A DNA stretch of 36,749 bases from DATEOR01 sp963766725 (GTDB lineage Bacteria > Actinomycetota > Thermoleophilia > Gaiellales > Gaiellaceae): assembly GCA_963766725.1 (NCBI GenBank), contig CAVYBK010000018.1, positions 1-36,749 on the forward strand, written 5' to 3'. The notes beneath the pieces are model-generated. The model was not told the origin of the DNA. It saw nothing but the letters and a program-made list of their open reading frames with translations, and ran no database searches. Positions 8,003 to 16,605 of this stretch are shown one piece after another. The translations under genes and the position numbers were made by a program. Each line of letters starts with the position of its first letter. Position 1 is the first letter of the stretch.

Positions 8003-9098
8003 TTACGCGGTGGCCTCGGCGGCCAGCCGGCGTCCCTGGAACGAGCGGCCGAGGAACGCAGCCGCCGCGATGAGGCCGGTCAGCACGAAGACGAGCGCCG
8101 TCCCTCCGGGCAGCCGCGTCAGCGTCTCCATCGCCGGCACCGACGAGCCCGGCGCACGGGATTGTCAGCACCCAGGCGACGAGGATGTTGCCCGCGACTC
8201 CCCACCGCACCGCCGACAGCCTCCGCGTCGCCCCGGCGCCGAGCACGGAGCCGGAGATCGTGTGGGTCGTCGAGACGGGGAAGCCGTAGTGGGCGGTCAG
8301 CCAGAGGATGGTCGCGCACGAGGTCTGGGCGGCGAAGCCCTGCGGCGGGTCGAGCTTCGCGACGCGCGTGCCGAGCGTCTTGATGATCCGCCAGCCGCCG
8401 GCGTACGTGCCCATGGCCATCGCCGTCGCGGCGCTGAAGATCACCCAGTTGGGCGGGCGTGAGAACCCCTCGTCGAGATGCCCCGACACGACGAGGGCCA
8501 GCGAGATGATCCCCATCGTCTTCTGGGCGTCGTTCGTCCCGTGGGTGAAGGCGACGAAGCCGCCGGAGAGGAGCTGCAGACGTCGGAAGACGCGGTTCAC
8601 CACCCCGGGGTGGCGCCTGCGGATGATCCACAGGAGCGCGAGCATGATCGCCGCGGCGAGGGCAATACCGAAGAACGGCGCGAGGAGCGACGGGACGAGC
8701 ACCTTGTCGACGAGCCCGTGCCACTGGACCACGTCGAGGCCGGCGGCGGCGATCGCGGACCCGACCACTCCGCCGATGAGCGCGTGGCTCGAGCTCGAGG
8801 GGAGGCCGATGTACCACGTGATCAGGTTCCACGTGATCGCGCCGACGAGGCCCGCGAGGACGATGTCGAGCGTGATCGCGTCCGAGTCGACCAGGCCGCT
8901 CGCGATCGTCGCCGCGACCTTGAAGGAGACGAACGCGCCGGCGAAGTTGAGGACGGCCGACATGAGGACGGCCAGCCGCGGAGAGAGCGCGCGGGTCGAG
9001 ACGCTCGTCGCGATCGAGTTCGCCGTGTCGTGGAAGCCGTTCGTGAAGTCGAAGAAGAGCGCGACGGCGACGACTGCGACGAGCGTGAGGTCGTCCAT
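8003..9098 (-). CDS. pit: PiT-family inorganic phosphate transporter (one frameshift)
   Basis: Low-affinity phosphate (metal-phosphate/H+) symporter, about 365 residues with about ten hydrophobic helices. Both copies of the inverted-repeat PiT signature are present: 'NGFHDTANSIATSVSTRAL' near the N-terminus and 'FTHGTNDAQKTMGII' in the middle, as well as 'PSSSSHALIGG' and 'PVSTTHTISGSVLGAG'. The frame changes near 8140. After 'LTIPCAGLVGA' the true C-terminus continues as 'METLTRLPGGTALVFVLTG' in another frame and stops at 8003-8005. The upstream DUF47 gene ends 6 nt before its start, so the two are cotranscribed, the usual pairing for this transporter. Confidence 0.88.
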
Positions 9099-9104
9099 GG
9101 AGCG

Positions 9105-9725
9105 CTAGGCGTTCTTCACGACGATGTTGCCGACGACGTTGGCCGCCGTCTCGGCCGCGTCGAGGGCGTCCTCGAGCGCCTCGAAGATGTCCTTCCAGCG
9201 GATGACGGTCAGCGGGTCGATCCGCTCATCGCGGAAGAGGTCGGCGATGGCGTCGCGGACGACGCGGTCGCCTTCGTCCTCGAGCTCCTTCAGCTTGATG
9301 AGCTCGTCCTGCACGCCACGATGCGCCTTCAGCCCGCCGAGCGCGGCGGAGAGATGGCCGACCGCTGCCGTGAGGATCCGCGCCTGCTCGATGGACTGGC
9401 GGGTCGGGGACTCGACGCCGTAGAGCTCGAGCAGGTCGGTCGCCTCCTCGATGTGGTCGACGACGTCGTCGATCGCCGTCGCGAGCGCGAAGATGTCCTC
9501 GCGGTCGAACGGCGTCACGTACTGGGTGTTCAGGAGCCTGATGAGGTCGCGCGTGATCCGGTCGCCCTCGTGCTCCGTCGCCTTCACGTCCGCCTGCGTG
9601 ACCGTGGAGTTCGGGAACTCGCGGAAGCGCGTCTCCGCTTTCTGCGCCGCCTCGAGGGCGTTGGCGCCGGCCTCTGTGAAGAGCTCGTAAAACTCGGCGG
9701 GACGTGGAACGAGGCTGAGTCGCAT
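9105..9725 (-). CDS. DUF47 / PhoU-like Pit accessory protein
   Basis: A 206-residue all-helical protein of the DUF47 (PhoU_div) family. The conserved stretches are 'ATEHEGDRITRDLI', 'FDREDIFALATAIDDVVDHIEEA' and 'ELEDEGDRVVRDAIADLF'. Such proteins are nearly always encoded beside PiT transporters and are thought to regulate or gate them. The start is ATG at 9723-9725, giving 'MRLSLVPRPAEFYELF', the usual N-terminus of the family. The longer open frame upstream is the antisense of the phosphatase gene. The ATG overlaps, on the opposite strand, an in-frame ATG of the divergent phosphoesterase. Confidence 0.88.
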   Translation of the reverse strand: MRLSLVPRPAEFYELFTEAGANALEAAQKAETRFREFPNSTVTQADVKATEHEGDRITRDLIRLLNTQYVTPFDREDIFALATAIDDVVDHIEEATDLLELYGVESPTRQSIEQARILTAAVGHLSAALGGLKAHRGVQDELIKLKELEDEGDRVVRDAIADLFRDERIDPLTVIRWKDIFEALEDALDAAETAANVVGNIVVKNA

Positions 9726-10573
9726 GAGCGCGCGGCATGGTACAACCGACCGGGTGCGTCGAGTGACCGCAATGGCGGCGATCGCGATCGCCGTGGTCTT
9801 CGCCGCTCCGGCCGGCGCGGCGACGCGCATCCTGGCGGTCGGCGACTTCGGAGTCGGGGGCTCGACGGAGCGCGCGACGGGTGCGGCGATCGAGGCCTGG
9901 GAGGCCGACCATCCTGCGAGCCTCCTCCTCACGCTCGGGGACAACGACTACACCGAGAGCCCGCCCACCTTCCGCAGCAACTGGCACGACGCGTTCGGCT
10001 GGCTCGAGGCCGCGGGGGTCTGGCCGCGGGGCACGCTCGGAAACCACGACGTGCGCGTCGACGGCGGCCGCTACGAGTTCAAGGCCCTCCGGATGCCGTC
10101 GTCCCACTACCAGCGCTCCCGTCCCAACTTCGACCTCTTCGTCCTCAACTCGAACTCGGTCGGCGACCGGCCAGACGCGCTGGCTCAAGCGGCATCTCGC
10201 CGCCTCGACGGCGACCTGGAAGATCGTCTCCTTCCACCACCCCGCCTACACCTGCGGCGGCTACCTCAGCAATCCCGCGGTCGTCTCGAGGTGGGTGCCG
10301 CTCTTCGAGCGCTACGGCGTCGACCTCGTTCTTTCGGGCCACGACCACAACTACCAGCGCTTCGCGCCGCGGCACGGTGTCACGTACGTGGTCCACGGCG
10401 GTGGCGGCCAGGAGCTCTACGCGCTCCGCAAGTGCCCGGACGGCTACCCGAAGCGCGCCTTCGCGCGTCGTGCGCACGGCTTCCTCGACATCGTCGTCCG
10501 GCCCGGCGCGATCCGGCTCAGGGCCGTCAACCTCTCCGGACACGTCGTCGACCGCAAGGTCATAAACCCCTAG
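9724..10573 (+). CDS. Secreted metallophosphoesterase, purple-acid-phosphatase-like (one frameshift)
   Basis: About 283 residues. A signal peptide (about residues 11-33, 'AAIAIAVVFAAPAGAA') is followed by a calcineurin-type metallophosphoesterase core. All metal-binding blocks are present: 'VGDFG', 'LGDNDYTE', 'LGNHD', 'FHHPAYTCGG' and 'GHDHNYQR'. This order and spacing resemble the tartrate-resistant acid phosphatase group. It would release phosphate outside the cell, fitting the neighbouring phosphate genes. The frame changes near 10165-10175, between 'LNSNSVGD' and 'QTRWLKRHL'; one extra base explains it. The start could be ATG 9724 or GTG 9754; the latter keeps the whole signal peptide and lies 7 nt after a TACAAC box. 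The stop is at 10571-10573. Confidence 0.82.
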
Positions 10574-10585
10574 GGGGTATACAAT
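10564..10585 (+). promoter_or_regulatory. CsoR-type operator and -10 box of copA
   Basis: ACCCCTAGGGGGTATAC (10566-10582) is a G/C-tract dyad around a central TA, matching the layout of known CsoR copper-repressor operators. TACAAT at 10580-10585 forms the -10 box and overlaps the operator edge; the -35 (10557-10562, AGGTCA) is weak. The copA GTG begins 6 nt after the -10, so the transcript is probably leaderless. CsoR is encoded in the same operon, so copper autoregulation is the natural inference. Confidence 0.7.
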
Positions 10586-10591
10586 CAGAGC

Positions 10592-12599
10592 GTGACGGAG
10601 ATCACGCTCGAGCTCGAGGGCATGACCTGCGCAAGCTGTGCGGGCCGCATCGAGCGCGGGCTGAACGACCTCGAGGGCGTGCAGGCATCGGTGAACCTCG
10701 CGACCGAGAAGGCCGCCGTCCGCTACGACGAGTCGAGCCTGGACGTGGACGCGCTCCTCGCCGCGGTCGAGGCCGCCGGGTATCGCGCCTCCCCCGCACG
10801 GCGAGAGAGAGGACGAGCAGCGGGATACGGTCCGCACGCGGCTGGCCCTCGCAGCCGCGTTGACGGTACCGCTGGCGCTCGTCGCGATGGTGCCGCCGCT
10901 CCAATTCGACGGGTGGGAATGGCTCGCCTTTGCGCTCGCCACTCCGGTCGTCTTCGTCGCGGGCTGGCCGTTCCACCGGGCAGCAGTCAGGAACCTCCGC
11001 CACCGCGCGGTGACCATGGACACACTCGTCTCCCTCGGAACCCTTTCCGCATGGATCTGGTCGACCGCGGCGCTCCTCTTCGCCGAGGGGGCGGACACGT
11101 ACTTCGAGGTCGCCGGCGTGATCACGACGCTCATCCTTCTCGGCCGCTTTCTCGAAGCCCGTGCCCGCCGCCGCGCCGGCGAGGCCATCCGCGCGCTCGC
11201 AGACCTGTCCGTCCCGGACCGTGGGATCCAGGTCGGCGACGAGTTCGTGGTGAGACCGGGCGAGCGGATCCCCACCGACGGAATCGTCATCGAGGGCGAG
11301 TCGGCCGTCGACCGCTCGATGCTGACAGGCGAGCCCCTGCCGGAGGACACGGCGCCCGGGGACGAGGTCGTCGGCGCGACGATCAACGTTTCCGGGCGCC
11401 TCGTCGTCCGGGCGACCAGGGTCGGCGCCGACACGACCCTCGCCCAGATCGCACGCCTCGTCGCCCAGGCGCAGACGGGCAAAGCGCCCGTGCAGCGGCT
11501 CGCGGACCGCGTGTCCGCGGTCTTCGTCCCGGTCGTGATGGCGATCTCGGTCGCGACGCTGGCCGGGTGGCTCCTCGCAACCGGCGACCCGGCGGATGCG
11601 TTCACGGCGGCAGTCGCGGTTCTCATCATCGCCTGCCCGTGTGCCCTTGGACTGGCCACGCCGACGGCGCTCATGGTCGGAACGGGCCGCGGCGCCCAGC
11701 TCGGCATCCTCATTCGCGGCCCCGAGGTTCTGGAGCGGACTCGCGAGGTCACGACGGTCGTCCTCGACAAGACGGGCACGGTCACCGAGGGCCGCGTCCG
11801 CCTCGTGGAGAACGGCCTGCCGCCCGAGGCCCTCCGCCTCGCCGGAGCCGTCGAGGACGCGAGCGAGCATCCGGTCGGGCGCGCCGTCGCCGAGGCCGCA
11901 CGGAGACACTTCGGCTCTCTGCCGCCGGTGGATGCGTTCCACAATGTCGCGGGCCGCGGCGTCACCGGCATCGTCGAGGGCCACCGGGTCGAGGTCGACC
12001 GCGGGAACGTGTCCATCGACGGCGTTCTCGCCGGCCGATTGTCGGTCGCCGATACGGTCAAGCCGACGAGCGCCGAGGCGGTCGCGCAGCTCAGGGGCCT
12101 GGGCCTCGCTCCCGTCCTCCTGACGGGCGACTCCGAAGAAGCGGCACGGAAGGTTGCGAAGGAGGTCGGGGTCGAGCGCGTCGTCGCGGGGGTCATGCCG
12201 GGCGAGAAGGCGGACGAGGTGCGCCGGCTGCAGGCGGCAGGCGAGGTGGTCGCGATGGTCGGGGACGGAGTCAACGACGCGCCCGCGCTGGCCACGGCCG
12301 ATCTCGGCCTCGCGATCGGCACGGGGACAGACATCGCCGTCGACGCGAGCGACCTCACGCTCGTCTCGGGCGACCTGCGGGCGGCCGCGGACGCGATCCG
12401 GCTCTCGCGCCGCGTCCTCGCCACGATCAAGCGCAACCTTTTCTGGGCGTTCGCCTACAACGTCGCGGCGATCCCGCTCGCGGTGGCCGGGCTTCTCAAC
12501 CCGATCGTCGCCGCAGGCGCGATGGCGTTCTCGAGCGTCTTCGTCGTCACGAACAGCCTGCGGCTCCGCCGCTTCTCGAGCCCGAGGGAGGAGACATGA
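10592..12599 (+). CDS. copA: Copper-exporting P1B-type ATPase CopA (one frameshift)
   Basis: About 668 residues. One N-terminal heavy-metal-associated domain with 'GMTCASC' (residues 10-16) is followed by membrane helices. Then come the actuator 'LTGEP', the Cu(I) signature 'IACPCALGLATPTAL' in a transmembrane helix, the phosphorylation site 'LDKTGTVTEG', the nucleotide-binding 'SEHPVG' and the hinge 'MVGDGVNDAPAL'. CPC, HP and GDGVNDAP together indicate a Cu+/Ag+ exporter. The frame changes near 10797, between the HMA domain and the first helix; restoring one base gives a continuous linker 'HGEREDEQRDTVRTRL'. The start is GTG at 10592, almost at the predicted transcript start. The stop overlaps csoR (ATGA). 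Confidence 0.92.
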
Positions 12600-12886
12600 C
12601 CTACGGATACGTGGAGGAGAAGGACGCGCTCGTCAAGCGGCTGCACCGGATCGAGGGACAGGTGCGCGGAATCGAGCGGATGGTCGAGGACGAGCGCTAC
12701 TGCATCGACATCCTCACGCAGATCGCGGCCGCCACGACCGCTCTCGAGACCGTCGCGTTCAAGATCCTCGACGAGCACGTGAACCACTGCGTCGCGGGCG
12801 CGCTCGAGTCGGGCGACGCCGAAGTCGCGGCCGAGAAGAGCCGCGAGCTCCTCGAGGCCGTCCACCGCTTCTCGCGGACGAGATAG
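12596..12886 (+). CDS. csoR: Copper-sensing repressor CsoR
   Basis: A 96-residue DUF156/CsoR-RcnR-family regulator. The 'KRLHRIEGQVRGIERMV' helix is characteristic, and the Cu(I)-binding Cys-His-Cys set is complete: Cys in 'ERYCIDIL', then His and Cys in 'EHVNHCV'. In this family the apo-protein blocks transcription and Cu(I) releases it. It overlaps copA by ATGA and has 'GGGAGGAG' just upstream, so it is coexpressed with the exporter and would act at the dyad over the copA promoter. Confidence 0.93.
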   Translation: MTYGYVEEKDALVKRLHRIEGQVRGIERMVEDERYCIDILTQIAAATTALETVAFKILDEHVNHCVAGALESGDAEVAAEKSRELLEAVHRFSRTR

Positions 12887-13237
12887 TTGCCGAAATACCT
12901 GACTGCGGGCGCCGTCGTCCTCGCCCTCTGGGTGGCGATCCGCTCCGGCGAGGTCTGGACCGGGACCTTCCCCGCGGCGCTGGTCGTGCTGCTCGCGATC
13001 GTCTCGTACGTCCACTGGGAGCGGCACGGACGGCCCTGGCACGACTGGGCCGTGATCCTCACCCTCCTGCCTGCCATCCTCGCCTCCGTGTGGATCGGGG
13101 TCGGCGGCCTCCTCCTGGACGTCGCGCGGACGGACGACCAGCGCCTCGTCTACGAGGTCGGCCCCGGGATCGGGCTCGTCGGCCTCCTCTGCACGCTCAT
13201 CGCCTACCACGGCCGCCACCGCCCGGACGAGCGCTAG
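12887..13237 (+). CDS. Small membrane protein of unknown function
   Basis: A 116-residue protein with four likely hydrophobic segments: about residues 5-17, 28-45, 58-78 and 90-107. It begins at TTG (12887) directly after the csoR stop, so it is probably the last gene of the copper operon. No metal-binding motif or known family is recognised; it has one Cys and scattered His near the second and last helices. The TTG start is chosen only because it abuts csoR; no strong RBS is seen. Confidence 0.65.
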   Translation: MPKYLTAGAVVLALWVAIRSGEVWTGTFPAALVVLLAIVSYVHWERHGRPWHDWAVILTLLPAILASVWIGVGGLLLDVARTDDQRLVYEVGPGIGLVGLLCTLIAYHGRHRPDER

Positions 13238-13250
13238 GCGCGCCTTAGCG
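13232..13250. terminator. Near-palindrome over convergent stop codons
   Basis: CGCTAGGCGCGCCTTAGCG is palindromic except for one extra base and contains the stop codons of both converging genes. It could fold as a short bidirectional hairpin. It has no T-run on either side, so terminator function is doubtful. Confidence 0.25.
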
Positions 13251-13907
13251 GGAGAGCAGCACGGACTTGAGGTCGTCCTCGCTGCCCGGCTCGAGGATCG
13301 CCAGGACCTGGTCGCCCGCCTGGAGCTCGGTCGAGCCCACCGCGATCTCGGCCCGCCCGTCCCGCACGACGGAGATGAGGCGCGCCGTTCGCGGCAAGTG
13401 GAGGTCCTCCACCTTCTTCCCCGCCGCCGACGAGCTCGGCTTGATCTCGACCTCGACGATCTCGAGGTTCTCCTTGCGCAGCTCCAGCAGGTGGACGAGC
13501 TCGTGCTGGGGAACCTCGTGCTCGACCAGGGCGAGGACCATCGACGTCGCCGACACCGTCGGAGAGATGCCGAGCAGGTCGAAGTGCGGCTCGTTGCGCG
13601 GGTCGTTGACGCGCGCGATTACCTTCGGGACGCCGTACTTCTCTCTCGCGAGCTGGCAGATGATGATGTTGTCCTCGTCGTCGCCGGTGACCGCAACGAG
13701 GATGTCAGGCGGCCGGCCGAGGCCCGCCCGCTCCAGGATGAAGATCTCGGTGGCGTCGCCATGGATCGCGCGGTGCTGGAACTCCTCCTCGAGTCGCTCG
13801 TAGCGCGGCTGCTCCTGCTCGACGAGCACGAGCTCGTGGCCGAGCGCGAGCAGCGTCCTGGTGACGCTCACCCCGACCTTCCCTCCACCCACGACGACGA
13901 CGAACAT
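13245..13907 (-). CDS. trkA: TrkA/CeoB-type potassium-uptake regulator (RCK protein)
   Basis: A 220-residue RCK protein. The N-terminal Rossmann domain has 'VVVGGGKVGVSV' and the ribose-binding acidic end 'LVEQE', then 'GDATE', 'VAVTGDDEDNIIICQLA' and 'ARVNDP'. The C-terminal TrkA_C domain runs from about 140 to 215. These proteins bind NAD(H) or nucleotides and gate Trk/Ktr K+ channels. The start ATG (13905-13907) overlaps the stop of the upstream TrkA-type gene. The pair resembles mycobacterial CeoB/CeoC. No trkH/ktrB pore gene is in the window. Confidence 0.88.
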   Translation of the reverse strand: MFVVVVGGGKVGVSVTRTLLALGHELVLVEQEQPRYERLEEEFQHRAIHGDATEIFILERAGLGRPPDILVAVTGDDEDNIIICQLAREKYGVPKVIARVNDPRNEPHFDLLGISPTVSATSMVLALVEHEVPQHELVHLLELRKENLEIVEVEIKPSSSAAGKKVEDLHLPRTARLISVVRDGRAEIAVGSTELQAGDQVLAILEPGSEDDLKSVLLSR

Positions 13908-14317
13908 CAGCTGGCGCCTGCGGACAGCACGCTGTGGGTGAGCTCGGCGATCGCCGTTTTCGTCGGCGAGACGACGTCGAAGCCCCGGCCGGAGTAGAAG
14001 TCGGCCCGCGCGGGGTCGAGGATGCGCGCGGCGACGAAGGGCACCTCGTAGCGCAGCTTGGCGACCTGTGCGACGACGATGTTCGTGTTGTCGCCGTCGG
14101 TGGAGGCAACGCATGCGTCGGCGTCCGCGATGCCCGCGCGCTCGAGGACTGACGTATCCATCCCGTGCCCGAGGTGGAACTCCCCGGGCCAATTCGGCCC
14201 GAGGCGCCCGAGCGCTTCTTCGCTCTCGTCGACGACGACGACCTCCCAGCCCTCGTCGTGCAGCCGGCCGGCCACAGCCGAGCCCACTCTTCCGACGCCG
14301 ATGATGAGGGCTTTCAC
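13907..14317 (-). CDS. Second TrkA/CeoC-type RCK protein, N-domain only
   Basis: A 136-residue protein consisting only of the nucleotide-binding RCK_N fold: 'MKALIIGVGRVGSAVAGRL', 'VVVDESEEAL', 'GHGMDTSVLERAG', 'VASTDGDNTNIVVAQVA' and 'ARILDP'. The TrkA_C domain of its neighbour is absent. Its stop overlaps the start of the downstream RCK gene (ATGA), so the two products are probably made in equal amounts and may form a mixed octameric ring. The upstream region (14318-14504) holds a palindrome and a tandem repeat. Confidence 0.87.
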   Translation of the reverse strand: MKALIIGVGRVGSAVAGRLHDEGWEVVVVDESEEALGRLGPNWPGEFHLGHGMDTSVLERAGIADADACVASTDGDNTNIVVAQVAKLRYEVPFVAARILDPARADFYSGRGFDVVSPTKTAIAELTHSVLSAGAS

Positions 14318-14400
14318 CGGCGGAAGCCTAGATGGTTGGCCGGGAAGTGTGGTGCCGCCGGGGACGGTCGCGACCGAGCCTGTGGCCGCGATTGGCGGAG

Positions 14401-14420
14401 CGCGTATCGGCAGATACGCG
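14401..14420. repeat. Perfect 8-bp inverted repeat, 4-nt loop
   Basis: CGCGTATC-ggca-GATACGCG, about 85 bp upstream of the ceoC-like start. No T-run follows on either strand, so it is more like an operator or RNA hairpin in the leader of the RCK operon than a terminator. Confidence 0.55.
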
Positions 14421-14478
14421 TGAGGAGAATCGTGGTCTCAGGCGACGTTGTCGCGGCCGCCAGCCGGCGGTGCCACGG

Positions 14479-14500
14479 TTTCCGGTCAATTTCCGGTCAA
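14479..14500. repeat. Tandem 11-bp direct repeat upstream of the RCK operon
   Basis: TTTCCGGTCAA occurs twice head to tail with no spacer (14479-14489 and 14490-14500). On the minus strand, the direction of the RCK genes, it reads TTGACCGGAAA twice. The 11-bp period is that of tandem sites for OmpR-family regulators. It is 4 bp from the stop of the permease gene and 160-180 bp upstream of the ceoC-like start. The rest of the 187-bp gap shows no coding signal. Confidence 0.6.
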
Positions 14501-14504
14501 GCAT

Positions 14505-16409
14505 CTATTCCTCGAGGACACCCTGGGGATACGTGACGACCATCACCTCGCACGGCGCACGGCGGAGCACGTAGTCCACGGTCGGGCTGAAGAAGCGCGA
14601 CTGGCGCCGCCAGCGCGGGGCGGAGCCCATGAGGATGAGGTCGACGCCGTCGCCCTCGGCCTGCTCGACGATCGCCTCGCCGATGGCGCGCCCGCGCACG
14701 ATCTCGCCCTCGACCTCCACCCCGTGCTCGGCCGCGAGCAGCTTCGCCTCGGCGAGCGAGGCCTCGGCCTTCTCCTCCTCGTCGGTCAGCTCGGCGTCGA
14801 GCGGGAGGTCGAGGGGGACCTTGATCACGTGCAGCGCCCGGACCGCGCAGCCGCGCTCCTCCGCGAGGCGAATCGCGGTCGCGAGCATCTCCTCGCCGAT
14901 CAGGCCGAGCTTGACCGGCACGAGGATGCGCTCATAGACCCCCTCCTCCTCGGGCACCAGATCGGCGACCGCGGGCTCCACGTGCTCGAGGAGCCGCTCA
15001 TGGCGAGCCCTCCGCACGGCGACGAAGAGGATGGCGCCGAGGACGAGCCAGACCGGGCCCGCGATCCTCGCCGCGTCGTGCGTGTAGAGCGCGGCGATCC
15101 AGAGCGCGAACGTGAGCGGAGCGCCGATCAGGGGCGCGAGCGGCACCGGCACGCCACGGAGGCGGACGTTCACCGGCACGCGGTACGGGCGGGCGAGATC
15201 CGGCTCCTTGAAGCGAAGGCGGATGACGGCGAGCTGCGCGGCGGTGAAGGCGATGAGCGCGCCGAAGCTGTAGAGGCTCGCGAGGAACGTGACCTCTCGC
15301 CCGACGGAGTCGGCGATCACGAGGAGCGCCGCGGCGATGACCGCGCCGCTCACGATCGAGGCGGGCGCGATGAACGTCCTCTGGTTCAGGCGGCCGAACG
15401 ACCGCGGCAGCATCGCCCGCTGCCCGAGCGAGTAGGCCAGCCTGCCCGCTCCCGAGAGCGACGTGGCGATCGCCGAGACGAGGATGATCGCGCCCGTGAC
15501 GCCGAGGAAGACCTTGATCGTGTCCACCGCCGCGTCGGGCAGCGAGCCGCCGAAAGCTTCCGAGATCCCGACGAGGGGTGCGCGGATCCAGGTCGTCCCC
15601 AGGTCGGTCGCCCAGCCGTCCGGCCCCGCCGGATCCGGGTGCGGTGGATACGCGGAGAGGCCGATCGCCGCGATCAGGAACGAGACGATCACGACGACGC
15701 CGATCCCCGCGAAGAGGCTCCGCGGCAGCGCCTTCCCGGGCTCACGCGCCTCGGCCGCCAGGTTCGCGACGGTCTCGAGCCCGGTGAAGGCGAGCATCGC
15801 GAGCGAGAGCGAAAAGACGAGCGCGTGCCAGGTCGGCGCTGTGCCGAGGTCGATTCCCTCCCCGAAGCCCTCCCGCGAGAGCAGGAAGGCGAATCCGAGG
15901 CCGATGATGAGCAGGTGCGAGAGGAAGGCGAGGACGGCGATGAAGATCGCGGCCGTGTACATCCGGGCACGGCGCACGAGGCGGATCCCTGCCACACCGA
16001 GAATCGCGACCACGCCGAAGACGACATCCCACGGCGAATCCGTGACGGCGTCCCAGCCGAGTGCCGTGCCGAGGTAGTGCGGCACGAAGAGGCCGGCCAG
16101 CGCGATGACGATCAGGTAGTCGAGGAAGAGCGCCCAGCCGGTGATGAACCCCGCCGGGTCGTTGAACGCGCGCCGCACGAAGGTCGCGGCGCCGCCGGTC
16201 TCCGGTAGCGCAGAGGTTCCCTCCGCGTACGAGAGCGCGACGAGGAGGAAGAGCGCCCCGACGCCGAGCAGCACCCAGGGCGTGGCACCGAGCGCGTAGA
16301 GCGCGACGACGCCGAGCGCGAAGTAGATCGACGACCCGATCTCGCCGTAGGCGACCGACGCGAGCGAGCCCGCACCGAGCCCCCGCGCCAGACCGAGCTT
16401 CTTCGCCAT
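14505..16409 (-). CDS. APC-superfamily permease with C-terminal universal-stress domain (KimA-like architecture)
   Basis: A 634-residue protein. The first 490 residues form about 12 hydrophobic helices of the amino acid-polyamine-organocation fold, starting with the unwound-helix motif 'YGEIGSSIYFALG' and including 'FTGLETVANLAAEAREPGKALPR', cited here only in part as the conserved helix-6 region. A UspA-like domain follows (about 500-630) with 'YERILVPVKLG' and 'ALHVIKVPLDLPLD'; its glycine-rich ATP loop is degenerate. The same order is seen in the K+ importer KimA, whose USP-like domain binds c-di-AMP; ordinary amino-acid permeases with USP tails also exist. Adjacency to two RCK potassium regulators favours K+, but the substrate is unproven. 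Start ATG at 16409 precedes 'MAKKLGLARGL'. Confidence 0.8.
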   Translation of the reverse strand: MAKKLGLARGLGAGSLASVAYGEIGSSIYFALGVVALYALGATPWVLLGVGALFLLVALSYAEGTSALPETGGAATFVRRAFNDPAGFITGWALFLDYLIVIALAGLFVPHYLGTALGWDAVTDSPWDVVFGVVAILGVAGIRLVRRARMYTAAIFIAVLAFLSHLLIIGLGFAFLLSREGFGEGIDLGTAPTWHALVFSLSLAMLAFTGLETVANLAAEAREPGKALPRSLFAGIGVVVIVSFLIAAIGLSAYPPHPDPAGPDGWATDLGTTWIRAPLVGISEAFGGSLPDAAVDTIKVFLGVTGAIILVSAIATSLSGAGRLAYSLGQRAMLPRSFGRLNQRTFIAPASIVSGAVIAAALLVIADSVGREVTFLASLYSFGALIAFTAAQLAVIRLRFKEPDLARPYRVPVNVRLRGVPVPLAPLIGAPLTFALWIAALYTHDAARIAGPVWLVLGAILFVAVRRARHERLLEHVEPAVADLVPEEEGVYERILVPVKLGLIGEEMLATAIRLAEERGCAVRALHVIKVPLDLPLDAELTDEEEKAEASLAEAKLLAAEHGVEVEGEIVRGRAIGEAIVEQAEGDGVDLILMGSAPRWRRQSRFFSPTVDYVLRRAPCEVMVVTYPQGVLEE

Positions 16410-16434
16410 CAGGTGTGCATTTCTGGATGAGGCA

Positions 16435-16605
16435 CTACCGGTACAAAACGTACAGCCGGCCGGCGCCGGCAACGACGAGCAGGGCGCCGAAGAGGTAGCC
16501 GATCCCGCCACCGGCGAACGCCGTCTCCACGCAGAGAGCGATCCCGAGCACGACCATGACGCTCGAGAGGACAGCCGTCGTCCGTCGGCGCAGCTCGGGG
16601 GTCAC
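16435..16605 (-). CDS. Small two-helix membrane protein
   Basis: A 56-residue ORF starting at GTG (16603-16605), overlapping by 4 nt (GTGA) the stop of the upstream permease. It has two hydrophobic segments (about residues 12-28 and 32-50) separated by a Gly-rich turn, and ends 25 nt before the next permease gene. The tight coupling between two related transporters suggests a small accessory subunit, but I do not recognise a family. Confidence 0.6.
   Translation of the reverse strand: MTPELRRRTTAVLSSVMVVLGIALCVETAFAGGGIGYLFGALLVVAGAGRLYVLYR

Noticed and set aside
7791..9098. PiT transporter with a long extra hydrophilic C-terminal tail.
   Set aside because: The tail is out-of-frame Arg/Gly-rich sequence created by a frameshift near 8140. 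The proper PiT C-terminal helix is found in another frame, ending at 8003.
8478..10565. A 695-codon open frame on the plus strand opposite PiT and DUF47.
   Set aside because: It has Arg/Asp-rich low-complexity composition typical of antisense frames in GC-rich genes and no recognisable domain. The minus-strand genes explain the sequence. The same applies to other long antisense frames, e.g. 14448-16208, 16659-18548, 22904-24622, 27454-29112 and 32272-33670.
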